NCBI GenBank assembly: GCA_016794025.1 | Contig: JAEUKX010000012.1 | Location: forward strand, 1-50,992 | Length of the DNA stretch: 50,992 nucleotides | Direction of reading: 5' to 3' | From: Rhodospirillales bacterium | GTDB lineage: Bacteria; Pseudomonadota; Alphaproteobacteria; CACIAM-22H2 | In this document: piece after piece, positions 7,309-14,157 of the stretch | Numbering within the stretch: the stretch's first letter is position 1 | How the letters are laid out: each line of letters opens with the position of its first letter | Notes under the pieces: generated by a model | What the model saw: only the letters and a program-made list of their open reading frames with translations | Told to the model about the DNA's origin: nothing | The model's database searches: none | Program-made: the position numbers and the translations under genes

Positions 7309-8067
7309 TCAGTCCGCGGGGTGCGCGCGGGCAAGCCTGCGGTACTGGCGCGGCGTCAGGCCCACCGACCGGTGGAACTGCCGGGCGAACGCGGCCTGGT
7401 CGGCATAGCCGCAGTCGAGCGCCACCTCGCCGATGGCGGCATCCGATCCGCGCAGGCGCGTGCAGGCAAGATCCATGCGCGTGCGCACGATGTACTGGCG
7501 CGTGGAAATGCCGAACAGCGCGCGGATGCGCTGGTCGAGCTGGTAGGCCGAGAGCCCGGCGCGGCGCGCCAGGTCGCCCGCGCGAAGTGCCGTGTCGACG
7601 TGCCGCCGCACATGGTCGAGCGCCCGCGCGACATCCGCCATCTCGCGCGCCGGGCCCGCGGGCGACTGCAGGTCGCGCGAGATGCCCGACAGGCCGACGA
7701 TGCGCCCGTCGGTCCCGTGGATCGGCTCCTTCCAGGTCAGGCACCAGCCTTGCGTGCCGCCGGGATAGAGGTGCAGTTCGAGCCGCGCGTGGATCGGTCG
7801 CCCGTCGGCCAGCACGGCGCGGTCCTGCTCGGCGATGCGCTCGCCCAGCAGGCCGGGAAAGACCTCGCGCGCGGTGCGCCCGATCAGTTCTTCCTTCGTG
7901 GAAAACCCCGTGCGCTCGGCAAGCGTCCGGTTGACCGCGACGTAGCGGCCGTCGGCGTCCTTCACGAAATAGACCGTGTCGGGAACCGAATCGAAGAGAT
8001 CCTCGCCCGGAAAGGGCCGCCCGAGCCGCTTCAGGAAGCGCGCGCGGGCGGCCCCGTCCATCGCCAT
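7309..8067 (-). CDS. PAS-AraC family transcriptional regulator, probably of hydroxyproline catabolism
   Basis: This 252-aa protein has an N-terminal PAS domain (about residues 22-140, with LFDSVPDTVYFVKDADGRYVAVN and GRTAREVFPG). A C-terminal AraC/XylS double helix-turn-helix follows (about 150-248), ending with the signature GYADQAAFARQFHRSVGLTPRQYRR. It lies directly upstream of, and on the same strand as, the hydroxyproline operon. AraC-type activators control such operons in other proteobacteria, so the PAS domain probably senses hydroxyproline or a pathway intermediate. It starts 9 bp after the metY stop, so it may also be read from the metY transcript. Confidence 0.82.
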   Translation of the reverse strand: MAMDGAARARFLKRLGRPFPGEDLFDSVPDTVYFVKDADGRYVAVNRTLAERTGFSTKEELIGRTAREVFPGLLGERIAEQDRAVLADGRPIHARLELHLYPGGTQGWCLTWKEPIHGTDGRIVGLSGISRDLQSPAGPAREMADVARALDHVRRHVDTALRAGDLARRAGLSAYQLDQRIRALFGISTRQYIVRTRMDLACTRLRGSDAAIGEVALDCGYADQAAFARQFHRSVGLTPRQYRRLARAHPAD

Positions 8068-8076
8068 CGCCGGTGC

Positions 8077-9366
8077 CTAGAGGGCCGCCAGCGCCTGATC
8101 GAGGTCGGCGAGGATGTCGTCGATGTGCTCGATGCCGATCGACAGGCGCACATAGCCGTCGCTGACGCCGGTCTTGAGCTGCTCTTCGGCGGTCAGCTGC
8201 GAATGCGTGGTCGTCGCCGGATGGATGGCAAGCGAGCGCACGTCGCCGATATTGGCCACGTGGTAGAACATCTTCAGGCTGTCGATGAACTTGCGGCCCG
8301 CCTCGCGTCCGCCCTTCAGCTCGAACCCGACGAGCGCGCCGTACCCGCCCTTCAGGTGCGCGTCGGCGCGGCGCTTCAGCTCGCCCGTCTGCAGGCCGGG
8401 GAAGATCGTCCGCGCGATCTTCGGGTGCTTGGAAAGATATTCCGCCACCCGGATCGCGTTCGCCGCCTGCTGGCGCACGCGCAGCGCCAGCGTCTCCAGC
8501 CCCTGGATGAACATGAACGCGTTGAAGGGCGACATGGCGGCACCGATGTCGCGCAGCAGCGTGACGCGCGCCTTGATGATGTACGCGATGGGCCCCAGCG
8601 GCTTGACCGCCTGCGTCCACACGGCACCGTGATAGCTGGGATCGGGCGTGTTCAGCATGGGGAAGCGCTGCGCGTGCTTCTCCCAGTCGAAATTGCCGCC
8701 GTCCACGATGATGCCGCCGATCGACGTGCCGTGGCCGCCGATATACTTCGTCGTCGAGTGCATCGTGATCGCCGCACCGTGCTCGATCGGCCGGCACAGG
8801 ATCGGGGCGGCCGTGTTGTCGACGATCAGCGGCACGCCCAGTTCGCGGCCGATCTTCGCCACTTCGGCGATCGGGAAGACGGCGAGCTTGGGGTTGGGCA
8901 ACGTCTCGCCGTAGTAGCAGCGCGTGCGCGCGTCGGTGGCGCGACGGAAATTCTCCGGATCGGCCGGGTCGACGAAGCGGCACTCGATGCCCATCGTCTT
9001 CATCGTGTTGGCGAACAGGTTCCACGTGCCGCCGTAGATGTCGGTCGAGCACACGAAATTGTCGCCCGCATGGCAGATGTTCTGCACCGCGAACAGCGAG
9101 GCCGCCTGCCCCGAGGACAGGGCGAGGGCCGCCACGCCGCCCTCGAGGGCCGCGATGCGCTCCTCGAGCACGGCCTGCGTGGGGTTCATGATGCGCGTAT
9201 AGATGTTGCCCAGTTCCTTGAGCGCGAACAGGTTCGCCGCGTGCTCGGTCGAATTGAACTGGTAGGACGTCGTCTGGTAGATCGGCACGGCGACCGATGT
9301 CGTCGTGGGGTCGGCGCGGTAGCCGGCGTGCAGCGCGATCGTCTCGGGGTGCTTGCTCGAAGCCAT
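8077..9366 (-). CDS. metY: O-acetylhomoserine aminocarboxypropyltransferase/sulfhydrylase
   Basis: This 429-aa Cys/Met-metabolism PLP enzyme has the Schiff-base Lys K207 in MHSTTKYIGGHG and the family segments HPETIALHAGY, QTTSYQF and GNIYTRIMNPT. The long form with an extended central region is typical of MetY/Met17, which makes homocysteine (or methionine) from O-acetylhomoserine and sulfide (or methanethiol). The start at ATG 9366 is chosen because AAGGAAGGAAAG lies just upstream; an in-frame longer reading to 9432 lacks homology. The 166-bp region separating it from the SDR gene carries palindromes. Confidence 0.92.
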   Translation of the reverse strand: MASSKHPETIALHAGYRADPTTTSVAVPIYQTTSYQFNSTEHAANLFALKELGNIYTRIMNPTQAVLEERIAALEGGVAALALSSGQAASLFAVQNICHAGDNFVCSTDIYGGTWNLFANTMKTMGIECRFVDPADPENFRRATDARTRCYYGETLPNPKLAVFPIAEVAKIGRELGVPLIVDNTAAPILCRPIEHGAAITMHSTTKYIGGHGTSIGGIIVDGGNFDWEKHAQRFPMLNTPDPSYHGAVWTQAVKPLGPIAYIIKARVTLLRDIGAAMSPFNAFMFIQGLETLALRVRQQAANAIRVAEYLSKHPKIARTIFPGLQTGELKRRADAHLKGGYGALVGFELKGGREAGRKFIDSLKMFYHVANIGDVRSLAIHPATTTHSQLTAEEQLKTGVSDGYVRLSIGIEHIDDILADLDQALAAL

Positions 9367-9415
9367 GGGTGCTTTCCTTCCTTCGCGGCGCCGCCCTTCG
9401 CGGACGGCGCGCCAG

Positions 9416-9457
9416 TTTGCCCTGTACTCCAACTCGCCCGGCCGTGCAAAGCGAGTT
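9416..9457 (-). promoter_or_regulatory. Possible pseudoknot-like RNA element in the metY leader
   Basis: On the metY strand AACTCGC (9457-9451) pairs perfectly with GCGAGTT (9437-9431). The loop bases TTTGC (9450-9446) are complementary to GCAAA (9420-9416) downstream, which would give an H-type pseudoknot about 50 nt before the metY start codon. The first connecting loop has zero length, which is tight. The conserved bases of SAM-II are not seen. Treat this as a structural candidate only. Confidence 0.25.
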
Positions 9458-9476
9458 CGGTTTGAAACCGCTTCAA
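9458..9476. promoter_or_regulatory. Overlapping palindromes in the metY/SDR divergent region (MetR-like site)
   Basis: CGGTTTGAAACCG (9458-9470) is a perfect palindrome around a central G. It overlaps TTGAA-N5-TTCAA (9462-9476), which contains the TGAA-N5-TTCA pattern known for the LysR-type methionine regulator MetR. It lies about 92 bp upstream of the metY start and 57 bp upstream of the SDR start. An operator is likely; which protein binds is inferred. Confidence 0.45.
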
Positions 9477-9532
9477 GTTCCGTTGCGGGCGTCTGCTAGT
9501 GTGGCGGCCGGGAAAAGGGGGAGGACGCTGAC

Positions 9533-10348
9533 GTGGCAGATCGCATACTTTCAGGACAGGTGGCGCTGGTGACGGGCGCCGGCCGCGGGCTGGGCCGCGC
9601 GTTCGCCGAGAAGCTGGCGGCGCTGGGCTGCGACATCGCCGTGCACGGGATGCGCGAAAACGGGCCGTCCGAATATGGCGGCGGGTCGACGACGCTGACG
9701 GATGTGGCACGCGAGATCGGCGAGCGGCATGGCGTGCGAACGGTGAAGCTCCTTGCCGACCTGACGGATGCGGCGGCGGTCGGCCGGGTGGTGGCGGATG
9801 CCGAGGCGGCCCTGGGGCCGCTTGGCATCCTCGTCCACAATGCCGGCGGCGACATCGCGGCGCGCGGCGGCAAGCCCGACCCCAACGACGTCGTGAACAT
9901 CCGCGAGGAGGACGTGCGCGCCGTCCTCGACCGCAACCTGCTGTCGACGATCTTCGTATGCCAGGCCGCGGCGCGCGGGATGATGGCGCGAAAGCGCGGC
10001 CGGATCGTGACGATCGGCTCGGTCGCGGCGTTCAAGGGCCGCTCGTTCTCGGCCGTCTACGCGACCGCCAAGGCCGGTGCGCTGGCCTATTCGCGCTGCC
10101 TTGCCGACCAGCTCAGGCCCTACGACGTCACCGTGAACGTCATTGCACCTGGCGACACGCGCACCGAACGCTTCCTTGCCACGCGCGCGGTCGACGGCGC
10201 GCGGCTCGTCGAGGCGGGCACGCTCGACCGGATCGCGACGGTCGACGAGGTCGCGCGCGTGGTCGAATTCTTCGCCGGTCCCCTGGGTGCGTTCGTTTCG
10301 GGGCAGGTGCTGCGGGTGGACGGCGGCGGGCAGACCTGGCCCGGCTGA
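9533..10348 (+). CDS. Short-chain dehydrogenase/reductase
   Basis: This 271-aa classical SDR has the cofactor motif TGAGRGLG (14-21), structural NAGG (103-106) and the catalytic triad S163, Y176 and K180 (YATAK). The C-terminal GQVLRVDGGGQTWPG is the usual FabG-like ending. It is an NAD(P)-dependent oxidoreductase of unknown substrate. There is a 13-residue insert (GGKPDPNDVVNIR) after the NAGG loop, larger than usual. It starts with GTG 9533 after a strong purine-rich RBS (AAAAGGGGGAGGA). It is divergent from metY and converges on the 63-aa gene. Confidence 0.85.
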   Translation: MADRILSGQVALVTGAGRGLGRAFAEKLAALGCDIAVHGMRENGPSEYGGGSTTLTDVAREIGERHGVRTVKLLADLTDAAAVGRVVADAEAALGPLGILVHNAGGDIAARGGKPDPNDVVNIREEDVRAVLDRNLLSTIFVCQAAARGMMARKRGRIVTIGSVAAFKGRSFSAVYATAKAGALAYSRCLADQLRPYDVTVNVIAPGDTRTERFLATRAVDGARLVEAGTLDRIATVDEVARVVEFFAGPLGAFVSGQVLRVDGGGQTWPG

Positions 10349-10359
10349 CCGCGGGTCAG
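10345..10359. terminator. Bidirectional hairpin holding both convergent stop codons
   Basis: CTGACC-GCG-GGTCAG is a perfect 6-bp stem with a 3-nt loop. The TGA of the SDR gene and the TGA of the opposing 63-aa gene lie in its two arms. There is no T-tract. Confidence 0.35.
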
Positions 10360-10547
10360 GCGCTGCCGCAGGCAGGGTTGGAAATGCACGGCCGCAGCCC
10401 GCCCATCAGGGCAAGGAGGCCGTCGCGCGTCACCCCGTCGCGGCGCATCATGACCTGCGCCACGGGATCGTCGATGAGGTCGGCAAGGCGCGGCTCGCCG
10501 GCGTGCGCGGCGGGGCGGGGGGTCGGGAAGATCCTGACGACAGCCAT
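10356..10547 (-). CDS. 63-aa hypothetical protein divergent from a sensor kinase
   Basis: The ATG at 10547 follows a good Shine-Dalgarno sequence (GGAGAC, 5-nt spacing) and encodes 63 residues. The middle (LADLIDDPVAQVMMRRDGVTRDGLLALMGG) looks like a compact helical motif seen in small uncharacterised alphaproteobacterial proteins. No transmembrane segment, signal peptide or metal motif is seen apart from two cysteines near the C-terminus (C54, C60). It is divergent from the sensor-kinase operon, with 156 bp between them. Function unknown. Confidence 0.65.
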   Translation of the reverse strand: MAVVRIFPTPRPAAHAGEPRLADLIDDPVAQVMMRRDGVTRDGLLALMGGLRPCISNPACGSA

Positions 10548-10658
10548 CTTTCGTCTCCGTTGGGCCGGCATCGGGGAATACCCGCCGGCACCCTCGCAGC
10601 ATCCCGCAACCGCGCGGACGCGGGCAAACGAGCATTTCTGAACCGTCCGGTGAGCAAA

Positions 10659-10674
10659 GCTAACCGGTGGTAGC
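10659..10674. promoter_or_regulatory. Imperfect palindrome upstream of the sensor kinase gene
   Basis: GCTAACCGGTGGTAGC has GCTA/TAGC arms around an ACCGGT core and lies 30 bp upstream of the kinase start. The bases CCGTCCGGT just upstream resemble its core. It is a candidate binding site for the MarR-like output domain of the cognate response regulator; evidence is weak. Confidence 0.25.
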
Positions 10675-10703
10675 CGGGCCGTGCGGCCGGTATCCTTGCG
10701 GCC

Positions 10704-12833
10704 ATGGCTCTTCCCTTTCCCCAGACAGGACCCGGCGCCGGCCGGGTGGCGCGCATCCACTGGCAGGGCTGGACGCAGTATCTGCTCGTGCTGGCGCTCT
10801 GGCTGGCACTCATCGGTTTCGTCTGGTTCTTCGTCCTCGCGACGACGCGCCAGATCGAGGCGACGGCCGAACGCCAGGCGCAGGACCAGGCGCAGGTCTA
10901 TTCCGGGCTGATCGACTCCTTCATCAGCCAGACGCTCGCGAATTTCGATCAGGACCTTCTCAACCTGCGCGATGCCTACGTGTCGGGCAGGGTGGGAACC
11001 GACCTCGCGCCGTGGCGCGAGGCGACCTACGCGCGCAACTCCATCGCCGTCCAGTACGGCATCGTCGACGCCGCCGGCCGCGTGGTCGCCGTTTCGGGCG
11101 ACCAGTCGAGCGTGGGCAGCGATATCTCGGGCCGGCCGCATGTGCGTTTCCACATGAACGCGCGCGAGGACCGGCCCTATCTGAGCGTGCCGGAAGCCGG
11201 CGGACCCGCCGCAGCCTCGATGCAGCTCTCGCGGCGCATCGTGGGCCCGGACGGCGCGTTCCTCGGCGTCGTTTGCGTGTCGCTCGACGCGGAATATTAC
11301 GGCCAGTTCTTCGCGCGCACGCGCATGCGCCCGCAGGACGTGATCGGGCTGATCGGCCGCGACGGCGGAATCCGCATGCGGTCGGGCCCCGTGGCACTGC
11401 CGGGCGGTTCCTACGCCGGCTACCCGGTCTTCGAACGCATGCTGCGCGAGGGCGCGGGCACCGGCCGCGCGCGCGGCCTCAGCGACGGGATCGACCGCTT
11501 CTTCGCCTTCTCGACGCTCGACGACTACGATCTCCTCGTCTATGTCGCGGTGTCGGCCGAGGGCGATTCGCCGGTGCTGAAGGCGGGCGTCACGTTCCTT
11601 CGGCAGGTCGCCTGGGCGTCGACATTCCTCACCGGGCTGTGCGCGCTGGCGGTCGTCTTCGTCCTCAAGCGGCGCAACGATTCGGCAACGGCGCGCAAGG
11701 TCGTCGACGAGCTGTCGCGGCGCATGTCGGTCATCGGCGGCCTGCTGGACCGGTCGGACGCGCTGCTGCTGGCCGTCGATCCGGGCGGCTGGATCCGGTT
11801 CGCGAACTCGCGCGCCGCAGGATTCTCGGCCGCCGCGTCGGGGCCGGGTGCCACCGATCTCGGCTCGGCCTTCCGCTTTCCCACGCCGGGCGGGCGCGAA
11901 CTTTTCGTCGAGCGCGTGCGCGCCTCGGTCGAGGCGCCGGCCTCCTTCGAGCAGGACATGATCGACGCGCGCGGGCGCCAGCGCTCGCTGCTGTGGGTGT
12001 GGACCTTCGACGAGCACATGGGCGACGACATCCCGCCCTTCATCGGCATCGGCATCGACGTCACCGACCGCCGCCGCAGCGAGATGATGGCGATCCGCGG
12101 CGACAAGCTGTCCTCGCTGGGCGAGATCGCGGCCTCGATCGTCCACGAGCTCAACCAGCCGCTCAACGTGATCGCGCTCGCCTGCTCCAACGCGCGCCGG
12201 CAGATCGCCGAAGGCGGCGACCTGCGCGAAGCCGACGGCAGGCTCGCGCGGATCGAGGCGCAGGTCGCCCGCGCGGCGGGCATTCTCGACCGGCTGCGCC
12301 GCTACATCGCGGGCGCGCCGGATGCCGAGAATTCGCGCTTCCGCATCCTCGACGCCGTGCGCGCGGCAGAGGAGTTCGTCGCCGACCAGTTGCGCATCGA
12401 CGGCGTCCGCGTCGACACCCGGATCGACCCGGCCTGCCACTTGCGCGGCGACCGGCTGCTCTTCGAGCAGCTTCTTGTGAACCTTCTTCTCAATGCGCGC
12501 GACGCGATCGTTTCCGCACCGGAAATCGGACTGGCGGGCCCTGCGGGCCTCGTGACGATCGAGGCGCAGCCGGCCGAGGACGGCGCGGCCGTGCGCGTTT
12601 CGGTCACCGACAGCGGGCCGGGCCTGTCGGGCGAAGCGGCGGCGCGCGCCTTCGAGCCCTTCTTCACGACCAAGGCGCCCGGCCGCGGCACCGGACTGGG
12701 GCTTCCGATCTGCCGCACCATCGTGCAGAATTTCGGCGGCGACATCCTGATCCGGAACGCCGAGCGCGGCGCGCGCGTGGAATTCACCCTGCGCACGGAC
12801 GCGCCGGCGGGTCTTGCCGGGGCGGCGCAGTAA
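10704..12833 (+). CDS. Membrane sensor histidine kinase (CACHE-PAS-HisKA-HATPase)
   Basis: This 709-aa kinase has a transmembrane helix at about 26-47 and an extracytoplasmic dCACHE-like sensor at about 55-300 (GIVDAAGRVVAVSGD, YLSVPEAGGPAAASMQLSRR). A second transmembrane helix lies at about 305-325 and a PAS domain at about 345-455. The phospho-acceptor is H481 (IVHELNQPLN). The HATPase domain has N597 (LLLNARDA), DSGPGLSG and GTGLGLPI. It should autophosphorylate on an external signal and phosphorylate the response regulator encoded 26 bp downstream. CACHE ligands are usually amino acids, carboxylates or amines; this one is unknown. Confidence 0.9.
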   Translation: MALPFPQTGPGAGRVARIHWQGWTQYLLVLALWLALIGFVWFFVLATTRQIEATAERQAQDQAQVYSGLIDSFISQTLANFDQDLLNLRDAYVSGRVGTDLAPWREATYARNSIAVQYGIVDAAGRVVAVSGDQSSVGSDISGRPHVRFHMNAREDRPYLSVPEAGGPAAASMQLSRRIVGPDGAFLGVVCVSLDAEYYGQFFARTRMRPQDVIGLIGRDGGIRMRSGPVALPGGSYAGYPVFERMLREGAGTGRARGLSDGIDRFFAFSTLDDYDLLVYVAVSAEGDSPVLKAGVTFLRQVAWASTFLTGLCALAVVFVLKRRNDSATARKVVDELSRRMSVIGGLLDRSDALLLAVDPGGWIRFANSRAAGFSAAASGPGATDLGSAFRFPTPGGRELFVERVRASVEAPASFEQDMIDARGRQRSLLWVWTFDEHMGDDIPPFIGIGIDVTDRRRSEMMAIRGDKLSSLGEIAASIVHELNQPLNVIALACSNARRQIAEGGDLREADGRLARIEAQVARAAGILDRLRRYIAGAPDAENSRFRILDAVRAAEEFVADQLRIDGVRVDTRIDPACHLRGDRLLFEQLLVNLLLNARDAIVSAPEIGLAGPAGLVTIEAQPAEDGAAVRVSVTDSGPGLSGEAAARAFEPFFTTKAPGRGTGLGLPICRTIVQNFGGDILIRNAERGARVEFTLRTDAPAGLAGAAQ

Positions 12834-12859
12834 CCGATGGAACCCGACGGTGGCAACGC

Positions 12860-13738
12860 ATGAATGACGATCCCGCAATCCTCGTCGTCGACGACGAGCC
12901 GGAAATCGCCGCGGAACTCGTGGCGCTCGTCGGCCGCGCCGGGCTCGTCGCGCACGCGGCGCACGACGCCGCCGCCGCGATCGACCGGTTTTCCGCCGAT
13001 CCGCGCATCGGCGTGATCGTCACGGACGTGCGCATGCCGCGCCGGTCGGGGATCGAGTTCGTGCGCGCCGTGCGCGCGATCGGCGAACGCGGGCGCCGCG
13101 CGCGGATCATCTTCTGCACGGGCTACGCCGACCTCAACACGGCGGTGGATGCATTGAGGCTGGGCGCGGTGGAGTTCCTGCGCAAGCCGATCGAGCCATC
13201 GGAGATGCTGGCGGCCATCCGGCGGGCGGCCGACGACTACCGCGAGGAAAGCGCCGAGCGCGCGCTGGATACGGCGGCGGCCCGCGACCTGGCGCAGGTG
13301 GTCGAGCGGTTCCGCAGCTTCATCCTCACGGGCAAGGGGGCCGGCGGCGCCGAACGCCCCGTGCCGCCCGCGCCGGCCGTGACGGGTGCTGCCGCCGACC
13401 GGCTTCGCAAGACGAACCACTTCATGTCGATCCGCAAGCAGCGCGACGTGCATCTGCCCGTGGCCGAGTTCGACGAGGCGCTGTGGTTCATGCTGCTGGA
13501 GCTTTACCAGTCGCACTGCACGGGCCAGCGCGTGTCGATCTCGAGTCTGTGCCTGTCCTCCGGCATCCCGCAGACGACGGCGCTGCGCCGCATCGACGAT
13601 CTGGTGGCGCGCGAGCTTGTCCGCCGCGTGCCGGATCCGACCGACCGCCGCCGCGCCTTCGTCGAGCTTTCCGACGAGGGGCTCGCGCGCATCTCGCGCT
13701 TCCTCGATTCGGTCATGCTCGAGCCGGCCGGCGCCTGA
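12860..13738 (+). CDS. Response regulator with REC and MarR-like winged-helix output
   Basis: This 292-aa protein has a REC domain at about 5-120 with acidic pair D11/D12, phospho-acceptor D56 (VTDVRMP), T87 and K109 (LRKPIEP). A linker of about 60 residues leads to a winged helix-turn-helix (about 195-285) whose recognition region and wing (TTALRRIDDLVARELVRRVPDPTDRRRAFVELSDEG) are MarR-like. This is unlike the OmpR, NarL or NtrC outputs that dominate response regulators. It is the partner of the kinase upstream, and an SMR exporter gene follows 9 bp later in the same operon. Confidence 0.85.
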   Translation: MNDDPAILVVDDEPEIAAELVALVGRAGLVAHAAHDAAAAIDRFSADPRIGVIVTDVRMPRRSGIEFVRAVRAIGERGRRARIIFCTGYADLNTAVDALRLGAVEFLRKPIEPSEMLAAIRRAADDYREESAERALDTAAARDLAQVVERFRSFILTGKGAGGAERPVPPAPAVTGAAADRLRKTNHFMSIRKQRDVHLPVAEFDEALWFMLLELYQSHCTGQRVSISSLCLSSGIPQTTALRRIDDLVARELVRRVPDPTDRRRAFVELSDEGLARISRFLDSVMLEPAGA

Positions 13739-13747
13739 GAGGCGGCG

Positions 13748-14065
13748 ATGGCGTGGGTGTGGCTTGCGCTGGCGGCGCTGTTCGAGGTCGGCTGGGCGGT
13801 CGGCCTCAAGAAGGCGATGGCCGACGGCGGTGGCGTCGTGTGGGCGGCGACGGTCGGCGCGATGGCGGCAAGCGTCGTGTTCCTCGGGCTTGCGACGCGC
13901 GAGCTGCCGCTCGGCACCGCCTATGCGGTCTGGACGGGTGCGGGTACCGCGGGCGTCTTCATTGCGGGCGTTCTCCTGTTCGGCGAGAGCGCCGATTTCC
14001 TGCGAATCGGCTGCGTGATGCTCATCCTGGCCGGCGTGTTCGGACTGAAGCTTCTTTCGCCCTGA
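13748..14065 (+). CDS. SMR-family exporter, SugE/Gdx-like
   Basis: This 105-aa protein has four predicted transmembrane helices and the central proton/substrate-coupling Glu at E13 (LFEVGWAVGLKKA). The GWAxGLK segment belongs to the SugE/Gdx branch, which exports guanidinium or small quaternary amines rather than the broad EmrE substrates. It is the third gene of the kinase-regulator operon, with no leader long enough for a guanidine riboswitch, so control is probably through the two-component system. SMR proteins act as dual-topology dimers in the inner membrane. Confidence 0.85.
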   Translation: MAWVWLALAALFEVGWAVGLKKAMADGGGVVWAATVGAMAASVVFLGLATRELPLGTAYAVWTGAGTAGVFIAGVLLFGESADFLRIGCVMLILAGVFGLKLLSP

Positions 14066-14157
14066 AGCGCTTCGTGCGGACGGGCATTGCCACGCCGGGA
14101 TCAAAGAAATAGGATTACCCAAAAGAACGAAGAACTCCCCCCGAGGAAAGCCGGCCG

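Noticed and set aside
9367..9457. SAM-II riboswitch before metY
   Set aside because: The conserved SAM-II core bases are not present; only a generic pseudoknot-like pairing could be drawn, so it is reported as a low-confidence structure only.
3436..9465. A 2009-codon open frame on the plus strand opposite the hydroxyproline and metY genes
   Set aside because: It is antisense to well-supported genes and has the Arg/Ala/His-rich composition of a GC-bias shadow frame; no domain is recognisable.
12830..12853. GTAACC in front of the response regulator gene as a second SigF promoter
   Set aside because: Sixteen bases downstream the sequence is GGCA, not CGAA.
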